Shown here: piece after piece, positions 14,723 to 21,818 of the stretch
Layout of the letters: the number at the start of each line of letters is the position of its first letter
Position numbering within the stretch: position 1 is the stretch's first letter
DNA from: Streptomyces katrae
GTDB lineage: Bacteria; Actinomycetota; Actinomycetes; Streptomycetales; Streptomycetaceae
Reading direction: 5' to 3'
NCBI RefSeq assembly: GCF_000966975.1
Contig: NZ_JZWV01000147.1
Coordinates: forward strand, 1 to 22,658
Length of the DNA stretch: 22,658 nt
The notes under the pieces: model-generated
The model's input: the letters and a program-made list of their open reading frames with translations, nothing else
What the model was told of the DNA's origin: nothing
Database searches by the model: none
Program-made: the position numbers and the translations under genes

Positions 14723-15484
14723 GTGGGAGCGGGTCACGCGCACAAGCTCTACCGGCACGGGCACTCGCCCGTGCACGAGCTGCCGCCGCACTGCAAGATC
14801 GCCGCGACCGCCGCCTTCGTGATCGTCGTCGTATCGACACCACGCGAGGCGATGTGGGCCTTCGGCCTCTACGCCGTCCTCATCGCCGCCGTCGCGGCCG
14901 CGGCCCGGATCCCCGCGGGGTTCCTGCTGAGGCGGCTGCTGATCGAGGTGCCGTTCGTGCTCTTCGCCGTGCTGATGCCCTTCGTGTCGCAGGGCGAACG
15001 GGTGGACGTCCTCGGCATGTCGCTGAGCGTCTCCGGCCTGTGGGGCGCCTGGAACGTGCTCGCCAAGGGCACCCTCGGGGTCGCCGCCTCCGTGCTCCTC
15101 GCCTCGACCACTGAGCTCCGGGCGCTGCTGCTCGGCCTCCAGCGGCTGAAGCTCCCGCCGCTGCTCGTGCAGATCGCCTCCTTCATGATCCGGTACGGGG
15201 ACGTCATCACCGACGAGCTGCGCCGGATGTCCATCGCCCGGCGCTCGCGCGGCTTCGAGGCGCGCGGCATCCAGCACTGGGGCGTGCTCGCGAAGACCGC
15301 CGGCGCCCTCTTCATCCGCTCCTACGAGCGCGGCGAGCGGGTCTACCTCGCGATGGTCAGCCGCGGCTACGCCGGCTCCATGCCGGTGATCGACGACGTC
15401 ACGGCCACCCGCGCGCAGTGGGCGTACTCGGCCGTGCTCCCGGTGACGGCGCTCGCCGTCTGTCTGATGGGTTGGACCCTGTGA
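14723..15484 (+). CDS. nikQ: ECF transporter T component (EcfT/CbiQ/NikQ family)
   Basis: A 253-residue integral membrane protein, the scaffold coupling the ATPase to the metal-binding unit. Several hydrophobic segments (IAATAAFVIVVVS, MWAFGLYAVLIAAVAAAARI, LIEVPFVLFAVLMPFV) precede the two Ala-Arg-Gly-type coupling helices of the family, ARRSRGFEARG and AMVSRGYAG, which dock into the ATPase. A cytoplasmic His-rich start (AHKLYRHGHSPVHELPPHCK) is typical of metal-type EcfT. The GTG at 14723 follows the nikMN stop by one base, and the terminal TGA overlaps the next GTG, so the three genes are translationally coupled. Confidence 0.9.
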   Translation: MGAGHAHKLYRHGHSPVHELPPHCKIAATAAFVIVVVSTPREAMWAFGLYAVLIAAVAAAARIPAGFLLRRLLIEVPFVLFAVLMPFVSQGERVDVLGMSLSVSGLWGAWNVLAKGTLGVAASVLLASTTELRALLLGLQRLKLPPLLVQIASFMIRYGDVITDELRRMSIARRSRGFEARGIQHWGVLAKTAGALFIRSYERGERVYLAMVSRGYAGSMPVIDDVTATRAQWAYSAVLPVTALAVCLMGWTL

Positions 15485-16278
15485 ACGCTCCCTCCGCTTC
15501 TAATGCCTCTGCGACGTCCGCTGGCATTAGCCGCGTGCCTTCGCTGGAGGTGTCCGGGGTCGCGTACGCCTACCCCGACGGGCACCAGGCCCTCTTCGGG
15601 GTCGACCTCACCGTCGGCCGCGGTGAGCGCGTCGCCCTGCTCGGGCCCAACGGAGCGGGGAAGACCACCCTCGTCCTGCATCTCAACGGCATCCTGGGCG
15701 GCGGCGTCGGCTCCGTCACCGTGGCCGGGCTGCCCGTGGAGAAGCGCAACCTCGCCGAGATCCGGCGGCGGGTCGGCATCGTCTTCCAGGACCCCGACGA
15801 CCAGCTGTTCATGCCGACCGTGCGCGAGGACGTGGCCTTCGGCCCCGCGGCCGCCGGCCTGCGCGGCGCCGAACTGGAGCAGCGGGTCCGCGAGGCCCTC
15901 GAACAGGTCGGCATGGCCGGCTTCGCCGACCGCCCGCCGCACCACCTGTCCTTCGGGCAGCGCCGCCGGGTGGCGGTGGCGACCGTACTGGCGATGCGGC
16001 CCGAGATCCTCGTCCTGGACGAGCCCTCGTCCAACCTCGACCCCGCCTCGCGGCGCGAACTGGCCGACATCCTGCGCGCGCTGGACGTCACCGTGCTGAT
16101 GGTGACGCACGACCTGCCGTACGCCCTGGAGCTCTGCCCGCGCTCGGTGATCCTCAGCGAGGGGGTCATCGCCGCCGACGGACGCACCCGGGACCTGTTG
16201 TGCGACGAGGAGCTGATGGGGGCATACCGGCTGGAGCTGCCGTTCGGCTTCGACCCGCGTTCGGTGGCCGCGGCATAG
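15481..16278 (+). CDS. nikO: ECF transporter ATPase (EcfA/CbiO/NikO family)
   Basis: A 265-residue ABC ATPase that powers nickel/cobalt import. It has Walker A GPNGAGKTT, a Q-loop in FQDPDDQLFMPTVREDVAFGP (the DDQLF pattern typical of CbiO/EcfA), Walker B EILVLDEPSSNLDP, and the switch His in MVTHD. The signature is LSFGQ instead of LSGGQ, a variant I recall from actinobacterial metal-type ATPases. The GTG at 15481 overlaps the NikQ stop as GTGA. The first 18 residues (SNASATSAGIS-type) precede the ABC fold and are encoded by DNA holding a perfect 8-bp inverted repeat. Only one ATPase gene is present, so it should work as a homodimer, usual for group I ECF systems. Confidence 0.92.
   Translation: MNAPSASNASATSAGISRVPSLEVSGVAYAYPDGHQALFGVDLTVGRGERVALLGPNGAGKTTLVLHLNGILGGGVGSVTVAGLPVEKRNLAEIRRRVGIVFQDPDDQLFMPTVREDVAFGPAAAGLRGAELEQRVREALEQVGMAGFADRPPHHLSFGQRRRVAVATVLAMRPEILVLDEPSSNLDPASRRELADILRALDVTVLMVTHDLPYALELCPRSVILSEGVIAADGRTRDLLCDEELMGAYRLELPFGFDPRSVAAA
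15500..15530. repeat. CTAATGCC / GGCATTAG inverted repeat at start of nikO
   Basis: CTAATGCC (15500-15507) and GGCATTAG (15523-15530) are exact reverse complements around 15 bases. The A/T-rich arms use TAAT and ATTA, atypical of the codon pattern around. It lies 19-50 bases into nikO, so as RNA it could fold near the ribosome start; as DNA it could bind a regulator. GCTAATGCC also occurs once after mmpL (12977-12985). Confidence 0.5.
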
Positions 16279-16314
16279 TGGCCTCGGCATAAGGGCAGGT
16301 CTGCCGTTGTTGGG

Positions 16315-17478
16315 GTGCTCGTGAACATCCAGGGTGTGGTGACCGAGGGCTTCGAGCCCGTACGAGAGGCCTTCGCGCGCAACTTCGAGGTCCTCGGGGA
16401 CCGGGGCGCGGCCGTGGCCGTGTACCGCGACGGCCGCAAGATCGTCGACCTGTGGGGCGGCACGAAGGACGCGAACGGCAGCGAGCCGTGGGCCGAGGAC
16501 ACCGCGACGATCGTGCGGTCCGCGACCAAGGGCGTGGCCGCGGCGGTACCCCTGCTGCTGCACCAGCGCGGACTGCTGGACCTGGATGCGCCGGTGAGCT
16601 CGTACTGGCCTGAATTCAAAGCGGGCGGCAAGGAGCGGACCCTGGTCCGGCACCTGCTCGCGCACCAGGCCGGCGTGCCCGCCCTGGACCGGGGCCTGAC
16701 GATGGCCGAGGCCGCCGACGGGGTCACCGGGGCGCGGGCCGTCGCCGCGCAGCAGGCGTTCTGGGAGCCGGGCAGCGCGCACGGCTACCACGCGCAGACC
16801 TTCAGCTGGCTGGTGTCCGAGCTGGTGCTGCGGGCCACGGGGCGCACCGTCGGCGGGATCCTGGCCGAGGAGCTGGCCGAGCCGCTGGGGCTGGACTTCT
16901 GGATCGGCCTGCCGGAGGGGGAGGCGCACCGGGTGGGCCGGGTGGCGCCGGTCGAGCCGCCGCCCAGTGCGGGGCTGCTGAAGACGCGGCCGAGGAGGAA
17001 CGTTTCGGAGGCCTACGCCGACCCGGAGTCGCTCACCCGCCGTGCCTTCGCCGCCATCGACCCCCAGCCCGACGAGAACGACCCCGTCTACCAGGCGGCG
17101 GAGCTGCCCGGCTCGGCCGGCATCGGCACGGCGCGCGCCCTGGCCCGCTTCTACGCCGCGACCATCGGGGTGGTGGAGGACGGGGCCAGGATCTTCACCC
17201 CGGCGACCACCGCGCTGGCGGGCACCGAGTTCGCTGCGGGCCCCGACCGGGTGCTGGTCGTGGGCACCCGCTTCGGGCCGGGCTACATGCTGCACGGGCC
17301 CGCGTCCCCGCTGCTGTCGCCGGCCTCCTTCGGCCACCCGGGCCGCGGTGGGTCGCTGGCCTTCGCGGACCCGGAGGCGGGCATCGGCTTCGGTTACGTC
17401 ACCAACGCGCACGCCAAGTCGGTCACCGCCGATCCGCGCGCGCAGGCGCTGGTGCGGGCGCTGCGCGGCTGCCTGTAG
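16315..17478 (+). CDS. Beta-lactamase-fold serine hydrolase (class C/EstB-like)
   Basis: A 387-residue hydrolase of the beta-lactamase/penicillin-binding superfamily. The catalytic SxxK is SATK (Ser69, Lys72) and the second motif Tyr is probably Tyr158 in GYHAQ, as in EstB-type esterases (YxA rather than YxN). A GHPGRGGS motif near residue 341 takes the place of KTG. No signal peptide is seen, so it is probably a cytoplasmic esterase or amidase rather than a secreted beta-lactamase. GTG at 16315 or 16321 are near-equal start choices; GGGG at 16311-16314 favours 16321. It follows nikO by 36 bp with a small GGCAG/CTGCC hairpin (16295-16306) between, so partial co-transcription with the nik operon is possible but the function looks unrelated. 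Confidence 0.9.
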   Translation: MLVNIQGVVTEGFEPVREAFARNFEVLGDRGAAVAVYRDGRKIVDLWGGTKDANGSEPWAEDTATIVRSATKGVAAAVPLLLHQRGLLDLDAPVSSYWPEFKAGGKERTLVRHLLAHQAGVPALDRGLTMAEAADGVTGARAVAAQQAFWEPGSAHGYHAQTFSWLVSELVLRATGRTVGGILAEELAEPLGLDFWIGLPEGEAHRVGRVAPVEPPPSAGLLKTRPRRNVSEAYADPESLTRRAFAAIDPQPDENDPVYQAAELPGSAGIGTARALARFYAATIGVVEDGARIFTPATTALAGTEFAAGPDRVLVVGTRFGPGYMLHGPASPLLSPASFGHPGRGGSLAFADPEAGIGFGYVTNAHAKSVTADPRAQALVRALRGCL

Positions 17479-17538
17479 CGACTTGTCGCTTTGGCGACTT
17501 CTTCGGGTGCCGGCCGTCGCCGTCGCCGTCGCCGTCGC
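17477..17538. repeat. Short hairpin and (CGTCGC)x4 microsatellite
   Basis: AGCGAC/GTCGCT (17477-17490) straddles the stop codon of the serine hydrolase gene. Four exact copies of CGTCGC follow at 17515-17538, then degenerate GTTGTTGTCGCTGTCGTC. The block sits between convergent genes (hydrolase + and YbaK -) in an 80-bp gap. It may be only a slippage-prone simple repeat; terminator function is uncertain. Confidence 0.6.
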
Positions 17539-17558
17539 CGCTGTTGTTGTCGCTGTCG

Positions 17559-18038
17559 TCAGGGCTTTTCGCGTACGTCGGCCAGCTCGGCGGCGGCGTG
17601 GGTGACGAGTTCGCGCGGGGGCATCGGGAAGACGGCGTGCGGGGTGCCGGCGGCCGCCCAGACCACGTCGTGCCGCAGGAGGGCCTGGTCCGCGAGGACG
17701 CGGGTGCGGGTGCGGTGGCCGAAGGGCGGGACGCCGCCGATGGCGTAGCCGGTGGTTTCGCGGACGACTGTCGCGTCGGCGCGGGTGACTTTCGCGGCGT
17801 CGAGTTGACGGCGCACCGCCTCGACGTCGACGCGCGAGGCCCCGTCCATGAGGACCAGAACCGGGACGCCGTCCGCCGTGAAGATCAGTGACTTCACGAT
17901 CTGGCTGAGCTCGCAGCCGATCGCGGCGGCGGCGTCGGCGGCCGTGCGGGTGCCCTCCGGGAAGGTCCGGATGGGCAGGTCGAGGCCGAGTTCGGCGAGA
18001 GCCTGGGCGAAGAGGGGGTGTGGGGTGCTCGTCGTCAT
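17559..18038 (-). CDS. YbaK/EbsC-family aminoacyl-tRNA deacylase
   Basis: A 159-residue single-domain protein of the YbaK/ProX family, which hydrolyses mischarged aminoacyl-tRNA in trans (for example Cys-tRNA(Pro) or Ala-tRNA(Pro)). Key features are FPEGTRTAADAAAAIGCELSQIVKSLIF with the conserved Lys49, the VLVLMDGASRVD strand, and TGYAIGGVPPFGH, the glycine-rich loop that shapes the amino-acid pocket. Length is standard. The exact tRNA specificity cannot be told from sequence. ATG 18038 is preceded by TAGCGT six bases away and no Shine-Dalgarno, so the mRNA is probably leaderless. The gene stands alone, convergent with the serine hydrolase upstream in the window. Confidence 0.9.
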   Translation of the reverse strand: MTTSTPHPLFAQALAELGLDLPIRTFPEGTRTAADAAAAIGCELSQIVKSLIFTADGVPVLVLMDGASRVDVEAVRRQLDAAKVTRADATVVRETTGYAIGGVPPFGHRTRTRVLADQALLRHDVVWAAAGTPHAVFPMPPRELVTHAAAELADVREKP

Positions 18039-18044
18039 GCCGGG

Positions 18045-18050
18045 ACGCTA
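18045..18050 (-). promoter_or_regulatory. -10 box for leaderless ybaK-type mRNA
   Basis: TAGCGT on the minus strand ends six bases before the ATG at 18038 and fits TAnnnT. No Shine-Dalgarno is visible before the ATG. Confidence 0.45.
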
Positions 18051-18108
18051 GCGCTGTGCGGGGGGAGGGGCGAGGTGTTTTGTCCCCGCCCCGCCCTTCC
18101 TCCGTTCC

Positions 18109-18240
18109 CCGGGGCTCCGCCCCGGCCCCCGCACCCGAGGCTCCGCCCCTGGGTGCCGGCCTCGTGCTGGGGTCACGCGGGGCTTTGTGCCGGGGCTTTG
18201 CCTCCAGGAGCAGGACCCGGTCCGGGGGGGGAGGGGGTCC
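18109..18240. terminator. Cluster of GC-rich hairpins in a 214-bp gene-free gap
   Basis: The gap 18039-18252 holds no gene. It contains CCGGGGC-TCC-GCCCCGG (18109-18125), GCACCC/GGGTGC (18131-18136 with 18151-18156) enclosing a second GGCTCCGCC core, and GGACCC/GGGTCC (18213-18218 with 18235-18240). The last lies 12 bp past the PBP stop and is the best terminator for it. The recurring GGCTCCGCC core looks like the short intergenic hairpins common in Streptomyces genomes. Confidence 0.5.
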
Positions 18241-18252
18241 GGGCTGGGGGTG

Positions 18253-19902
18253 TCAGGAGGCGTTGAGGGTTTGGGCCACGATCGGGCCCGCCGCGTCCGC
18301 GCCGTGGCCGCCGCCCTCGACCATGGCCGCCGCGGCCAGGTCGCCCTTGAAGCCCGTGAACCAGCTGTCCGGGGACGCCGCGCCGTCGACCTCCGCCGAG
18401 CCGGTCTTCGCGCCCTTGTCGGAGCCGCCGACCGAGGCCATCGCCTTCGCCGCCGTGCCGCTCGTCGCCGTCTGCCGCATCATCCGCACCAGCTGCGCCG
18501 ACACCCCCGGCGCCAGCGGCCGCGGGGCCGTCGCCAGGGTGCGGCCGTCCAGGGAGGACTTGACCAGCACCGGCTGGCGGAACACGCCGGTGCGGGCGGT
18601 CGCCGTGATGGAGGCCATGTTCAGCGGGTTCATCTGGATCGCGCCCTGGCCGATGTACTCGGCGGCGGCAGCCGAGCCCGAGGTCACCGGAACGGTGCCG
18701 TCCTGCGAGGGGATGCCCGTCTTCCAGTCCAGCCCGATGCCGAAGGCCTCCTTGGCCACCCTCGGCAGCGCCCCGTTGTCCCTCACGTCGTCGATCAGGC
18801 TGATGAAGGCGGTATTGCAGGACCTGGCGAAGCTGGTCGAGAAGGGCTGGCCCTGGAGCGAGAAGCCGTCCTGGTTGCGGAAGACCTTGCCGTCCCACGT
18901 GGCGCTCGGCGGGCACGCCGCCGGCCTGTCGGCCGCCACCAGGCCCTTCTCCAGCAGCATCGCCGCCGTCACGATCTTCATCGTCGAACCGGGTGCGCGC
19001 CGGCCCAGCATCGCCGCGTTGAAACCGTCCTGCCGGTGGTTGGCGACCGCCAGGATGTCGCCCGTGCTCGGCTGGACCGCGACGACCGAGGCCTCGGCGT
19101 ACTGCGCGACCGCCTTCTCCGCCGCCGCCTGCACGTCGGCGTCGAGGACGGTCTGCAACTGCCCCGGCTTGCCCTCGACCAGTGTCGTCAGGGTCCGCTT
19201 GGGGGCGTCCGCGGGGGCCGGCTCGATCCACACCTCGACGCCCGGCGTGCCGCCCGCCTTCTCCCCGTACGTCTTGCGCAGCGCGTCCAGCACCGGCCGC
19301 AGCGACGGGAACTGCTCGGGCGTCAGCTCCTTGCCGTGGCGGTCGACGGCCTTGACCGGGGGGCTGGCCGGGGTGCCCGCGCGCAGCCGCTCGTCCTTCT
19401 GCAGCTGCGGGTGGATCACCGAGGGCTGCCAGTCGACGAGCGGCTTGCCGCTGTTGGCGCCGCGGACGACGGTCAGCTGGGAGTCGTAGACGAAGGGCTT
19501 GGCCGTCCCGTCGTGGGTGATCTCGGCCTCGACCTTGAAGGGCACGGTGGTGCCGTTCGGGGCGCCGGGGGTGATGACCGCCTTGGAGACGAGCGCCTTG
19601 GACTTGAAATCGGCCACCGCAGGCTGCGCCGCCTGGGCGTTGTTCGTCAGGTCGGCGGCCGTCCGGGCGTCGCCGGACGCCCACGCGGCCAGGAAGTCCT
19701 TGGCGACCTGGGCCGTCTCCTGGTCGGTGACGGGGCCGGTCGCCTTCTGCGCGGTGACCGAGCTGCCGCCGTCCGTGCCGCTCTTGCCGTCGCCGCCGTG
19801 GCTGCCGCTGTCACCCACCAGGGTGACCACCCCGTACGCCGCACCGCCTGCCATCGCCAGGAACACCCCGCCGACGATGGCACCCTTCGCCGCCCCGTTC
19901 AC
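18253..19902 (-). CDS. Class B penicillin-binding protein with MecA_N-type domain
   Basis: A 549-residue peptidoglycan transpeptidase. An N-terminal anchor (about residues 7-30) is followed by a Gly/Ser/Thr/Asp linker (31-58), an NTF2-like MecA_N domain (about 60-180), a dimerisation region and the transpeptidase domain. All three active-site motifs are present: STMK with Ser306, SCN (361-363) and KTGS (499-502). It cross-links cell-wall peptides outside the membrane; a sporulation- or stress-specific role is possible but not shown. The GTG at 19902 has GGGGAGGGG seven bases before it. It lies 81 bp downstream of pmt on the same strand, with a near-perfect palindrome in the gap. The linker is a plausible O-mannosylation target of Pmt, an inference from adjacency and composition. 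Confidence 0.93.
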   Translation of the reverse strand: MNGAAKGAIVGGVFLAMAGGAAYGVVTLVGDSGSHGGDGKSGTDGGSSVTAQKATGPVTDQETAQVAKDFLAAWASGDARTAADLTNNAQAAQPAVADFKSKALVSKAVITPGAPNGTTVPFKVEAEITHDGTAKPFVYDSQLTVVRGANSGKPLVDWQPSVIHPQLQKDERLRAGTPASPPVKAVDRHGKELTPEQFPSLRPVLDALRKTYGEKAGGTPGVEVWIEPAPADAPKRTLTTLVEGKPGQLQTVLDADVQAAAEKAVAQYAEASVVAVQPSTGDILAVANHRQDGFNAAMLGRRAPGSTMKIVTAAMLLEKGLVAADRPAACPPSATWDGKVFRNQDGFSLQGQPFSTSFARSCNTAFISLIDDVRDNGALPRVAKEAFGIGLDWKTGIPSQDGTVPVTSGSAAAAEYIGQGAIQMNPLNMASITATARTGVFRQPVLVKSSLDGRTLATAPRPLAPGVSAQLVRMMRQTATSGTAAKAMASVGGSDKGAKTGSAEVDGAASPDSWFTGFKGDLAAAAMVEGGGHGADAAGPIVAQTLNAS

Positions 19903-19928
19903 TTGCGTCCCCTCCCCAGGAGCCCCCG

Positions 19929-19950
19929 TTCTCTGAACATGTTCAAAGAA
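19929..19950. promoter_or_regulatory. 22-bp near-perfect palindrome before PBP gene
   Basis: The core TGAACATGTTCA is perfect and flanking TTCT and AGAA extend the symmetry to 22 bp with a single mismatched pair. It lies 27 bp upstream of the PBP start and is strikingly A/T-rich for this genome. It is probably an operator or part of a promoter for the PBP gene. It does not fit the actinobacterial LexA box, which needs four bases between GAAC and GTTC. Confidence 0.55.
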
Positions 19951-19983
19951 CCTGTGAGGGACACCTTACGGGCGGTTAACGGG

Positions 19984-21750
19984 TCAGATCCATGTATCCA
20001 GCCACATCCGGCCACGCCACGAGTCCATGGGCAGGGTCTGGCCGGTGTAGATCGGCCAGAAATAGATGAAGTTCCAGATGATCAGGAGCACCAGCACGCC
20101 CGCCCCGATGGCCCCCAGGGTCCGCCGCCGTTCCGAGGAGCCCGACGGTCCCAGCAGGGCTCCGATCATCATCGCCACCGCCAGGCACAGGTAGGGGACG
20201 AAGACCACCGCGTAGAAGTAGAAGATGGTCCGCTCCTGGTAGTTGAACCAGGGCAGCAGGCCGGCGGCCAGCGCGCACGCGATCGCACCCGCCCGCCAGT
20301 CGCGCCGGAAGAACCACCGCCACAGCACGTACACCAGTGCGACGCAGCCCGTCCACCACAGCAGTGGCGTGCCCAGCGCCAGCACCTCGCGCGCGCACTT
20401 GCCCGCCTCCGTCGCCGGGCAGCCGTCGCTGCCGGGCGAGGGGGACTCGTAGAAGTAGGACACGGGCCGGCCCAGGACCAGCCAGCTCCACGGATTGGAC
20501 TGGTAGGTGTGGCCCGAGGTCAGGCCCACGTGGAACTTGTAGACCTCCGTCTCGTAGTGCCACAGGCTGCGTAGCCACTCCGGCAGGAAGGACAGCGCGC
20601 TGTTCTGGTCGTTCTTGGCGGCCCAGTCGCGGAAATAGCCGCCCTTGCCGTCGTCCGGGCTGAGGATCCAGCCGGTCCAGGAGGCCAGGTACACGGCGAT
20701 CGCCACCGGCACCGTGGACAGGAAGCCGGGCAGCGCGTCACGGCGCAGCATCGCCGCGTACGGGGCGCCCGCGCCGGCGGTGCGGCGGGCGGCCGCGTCC
20801 CACAGCACGGTGAGCACCCCGAAGAAGGCCAGCACGACGAGGCCGTTCCACTTGGTGCCGAACGCCAGGCCGAGGCAGACCCCGGCCAGCAGCCGGTACG
20901 GGCGCCAGCCCAGCCGCAGCGTCTCCGCGACGACCGCGTCCGGGCGGGTGCGGCCCTCCTCGTCGACCGGGAGCGCCGCCGCGAGGCGGGCCCGCGCCCG
21001 GTCGCGGTCGATGAGCAGCGCGCCGAAGGCGGCCAGGACGAAGAACATCAGCACCAGGTCGAGCAGGGCGGTGCGGCTCATCACCAGGTGCAGGCCGTCG
21101 ACCGCGAGCAGCGCGCCCGCCAGGCAGCCGAGGAAGGTGGAGCGCAGGAGGCGCCGGCCGATGCGGCAGAGCATCAGCACGGACAGGGTGCCGAGCAGCG
21201 CCGTCATGAAGCGCCAGCCGAACGGGTCGAACCCGAACATCCACTCGCCGAGCCCGATCACCCATTTGCCGACCGGCGGGTGCACCACGTAGCCGGGGTC
21301 GGCCGGCAGCGGCACCGCATCGGGATCCAGCAGGATCGACTTGTCGACATCCTTGGGCCAGCTGGCTTCGTAGCCCTGCCGGATGGTGGCCCAGGCGTCC
21401 TTGGCGTAGTACGTCTCGTCGAATATCACCGCCTTCGGGCTGCCCAGGTGCGTGAACCGCAGCGCCCCCGCCACCAGCGCGACCAGCAGCGGCCCCGCCC
21501 ACGCCATGATCCGCATGCAGATCCGCCGGCCCGCCTCCGGGATCCCGAGCGCCGCCCACAGCTGGGCGGACGGCTGGGCGTACGGGGGCACGAGGCGGGT
21601 ACGGACATCGGCCGCCGGCGCGGCGGGCAGGTAGCCGAACCCCCGCAGGCGGCGCAGCCACACGGGCTGCTCGTGCTCGGAGCCGCGTCCGCCCGGCGGG
21701 ACGGGCGGGGCCCCCGCGGGGCTGGGCGGCGGCGTCGCGGTACTGGTCAC
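19984..21750 (-). CDS. pmt: Protein O-mannosyltransferase (GT39, Pmt)
   Basis: The 588-residue polytopic membrane enzyme transfers mannose from polyprenyl-phosphate-mannose to Ser/Thr of exported proteins on the outer face. A Pro-rich cytoplasmic N-terminus precedes TM1 (IMAWAGPLLVALVAGALRF) and the first outer loop with the catalytic FDETYYAKDA (Asp111-Glu112). HPPVGKWVIGLGEWMFG and GWRFMTALLG follow, both strongly conserved in bacterial Pmt. At least nine more TM segments follow to DTWI. In S. coelicolor the orthologue is needed for infection by phage phiC31 and affects sensitivity to wall antibiotics. The GTG at 21750 has TACGAT six bases before it and no Shine-Dalgarno, suggesting a leaderless mRNA. 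It is divergent from rsmI, and the PBP gene follows on the same strand. Confidence 0.94.
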   Translation of the reverse strand: MTSTATPPPSPAGAPPVPPGGRGSEHEQPVWLRRLRGFGYLPAAPAADVRTRLVPPYAQPSAQLWAALGIPEAGRRICMRIMAWAGPLLVALVAGALRFTHLGSPKAVIFDETYYAKDAWATIRQGYEASWPKDVDKSILLDPDAVPLPADPGYVVHPPVGKWVIGLGEWMFGFDPFGWRFMTALLGTLSVLMLCRIGRRLLRSTFLGCLAGALLAVDGLHLVMSRTALLDLVLMFFVLAAFGALLIDRDRARARLAAALPVDEEGRTRPDAVVAETLRLGWRPYRLLAGVCLGLAFGTKWNGLVVLAFFGVLTVLWDAAARRTAGAGAPYAAMLRRDALPGFLSTVPVAIAVYLASWTGWILSPDDGKGGYFRDWAAKNDQNSALSFLPEWLRSLWHYETEVYKFHVGLTSGHTYQSNPWSWLVLGRPVSYFYESPSPGSDGCPATEAGKCAREVLALGTPLLWWTGCVALVYVLWRWFFRRDWRAGAIACALAAGLLPWFNYQERTIFYFYAVVFVPYLCLAVAMMIGALLGPSGSSERRRTLGAIGAGVLVLLIIWNFIYFWPIYTGQTLPMDSWRGRMWLDTWI

Positions 21751-21756
21751 CGGGTC

Positions 21757-21762
21757 ATCGTA
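21757..21762 (-). promoter_or_regulatory. -10 box for leaderless pmt mRNA
   Basis: TACGAT on the minus strand ends six bases before GTG 21750, the same hexamer and spacing as in front of the acetyltransferase at 849. This fixes the start codon and implies no 5' leader. Confidence 0.5.
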
Positions 21763-21818
21763 GGGAACGCCCCTGTGCGAGCCCCAGTCCCCACGAGCCC
21801 CAATGAGAGGATGAGGCG

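Noticed and set aside
17515..17538. CRISPR-like or regulatory direct repeats
   Set aside because: Only a hexamer simple repeat with no spacers.
19929..19950. LexA/SOS box before the PBP gene
   Set aside because: The GAAC and GTTC half-sites are two bases apart, whereas the actinobacterial LexA box has four.
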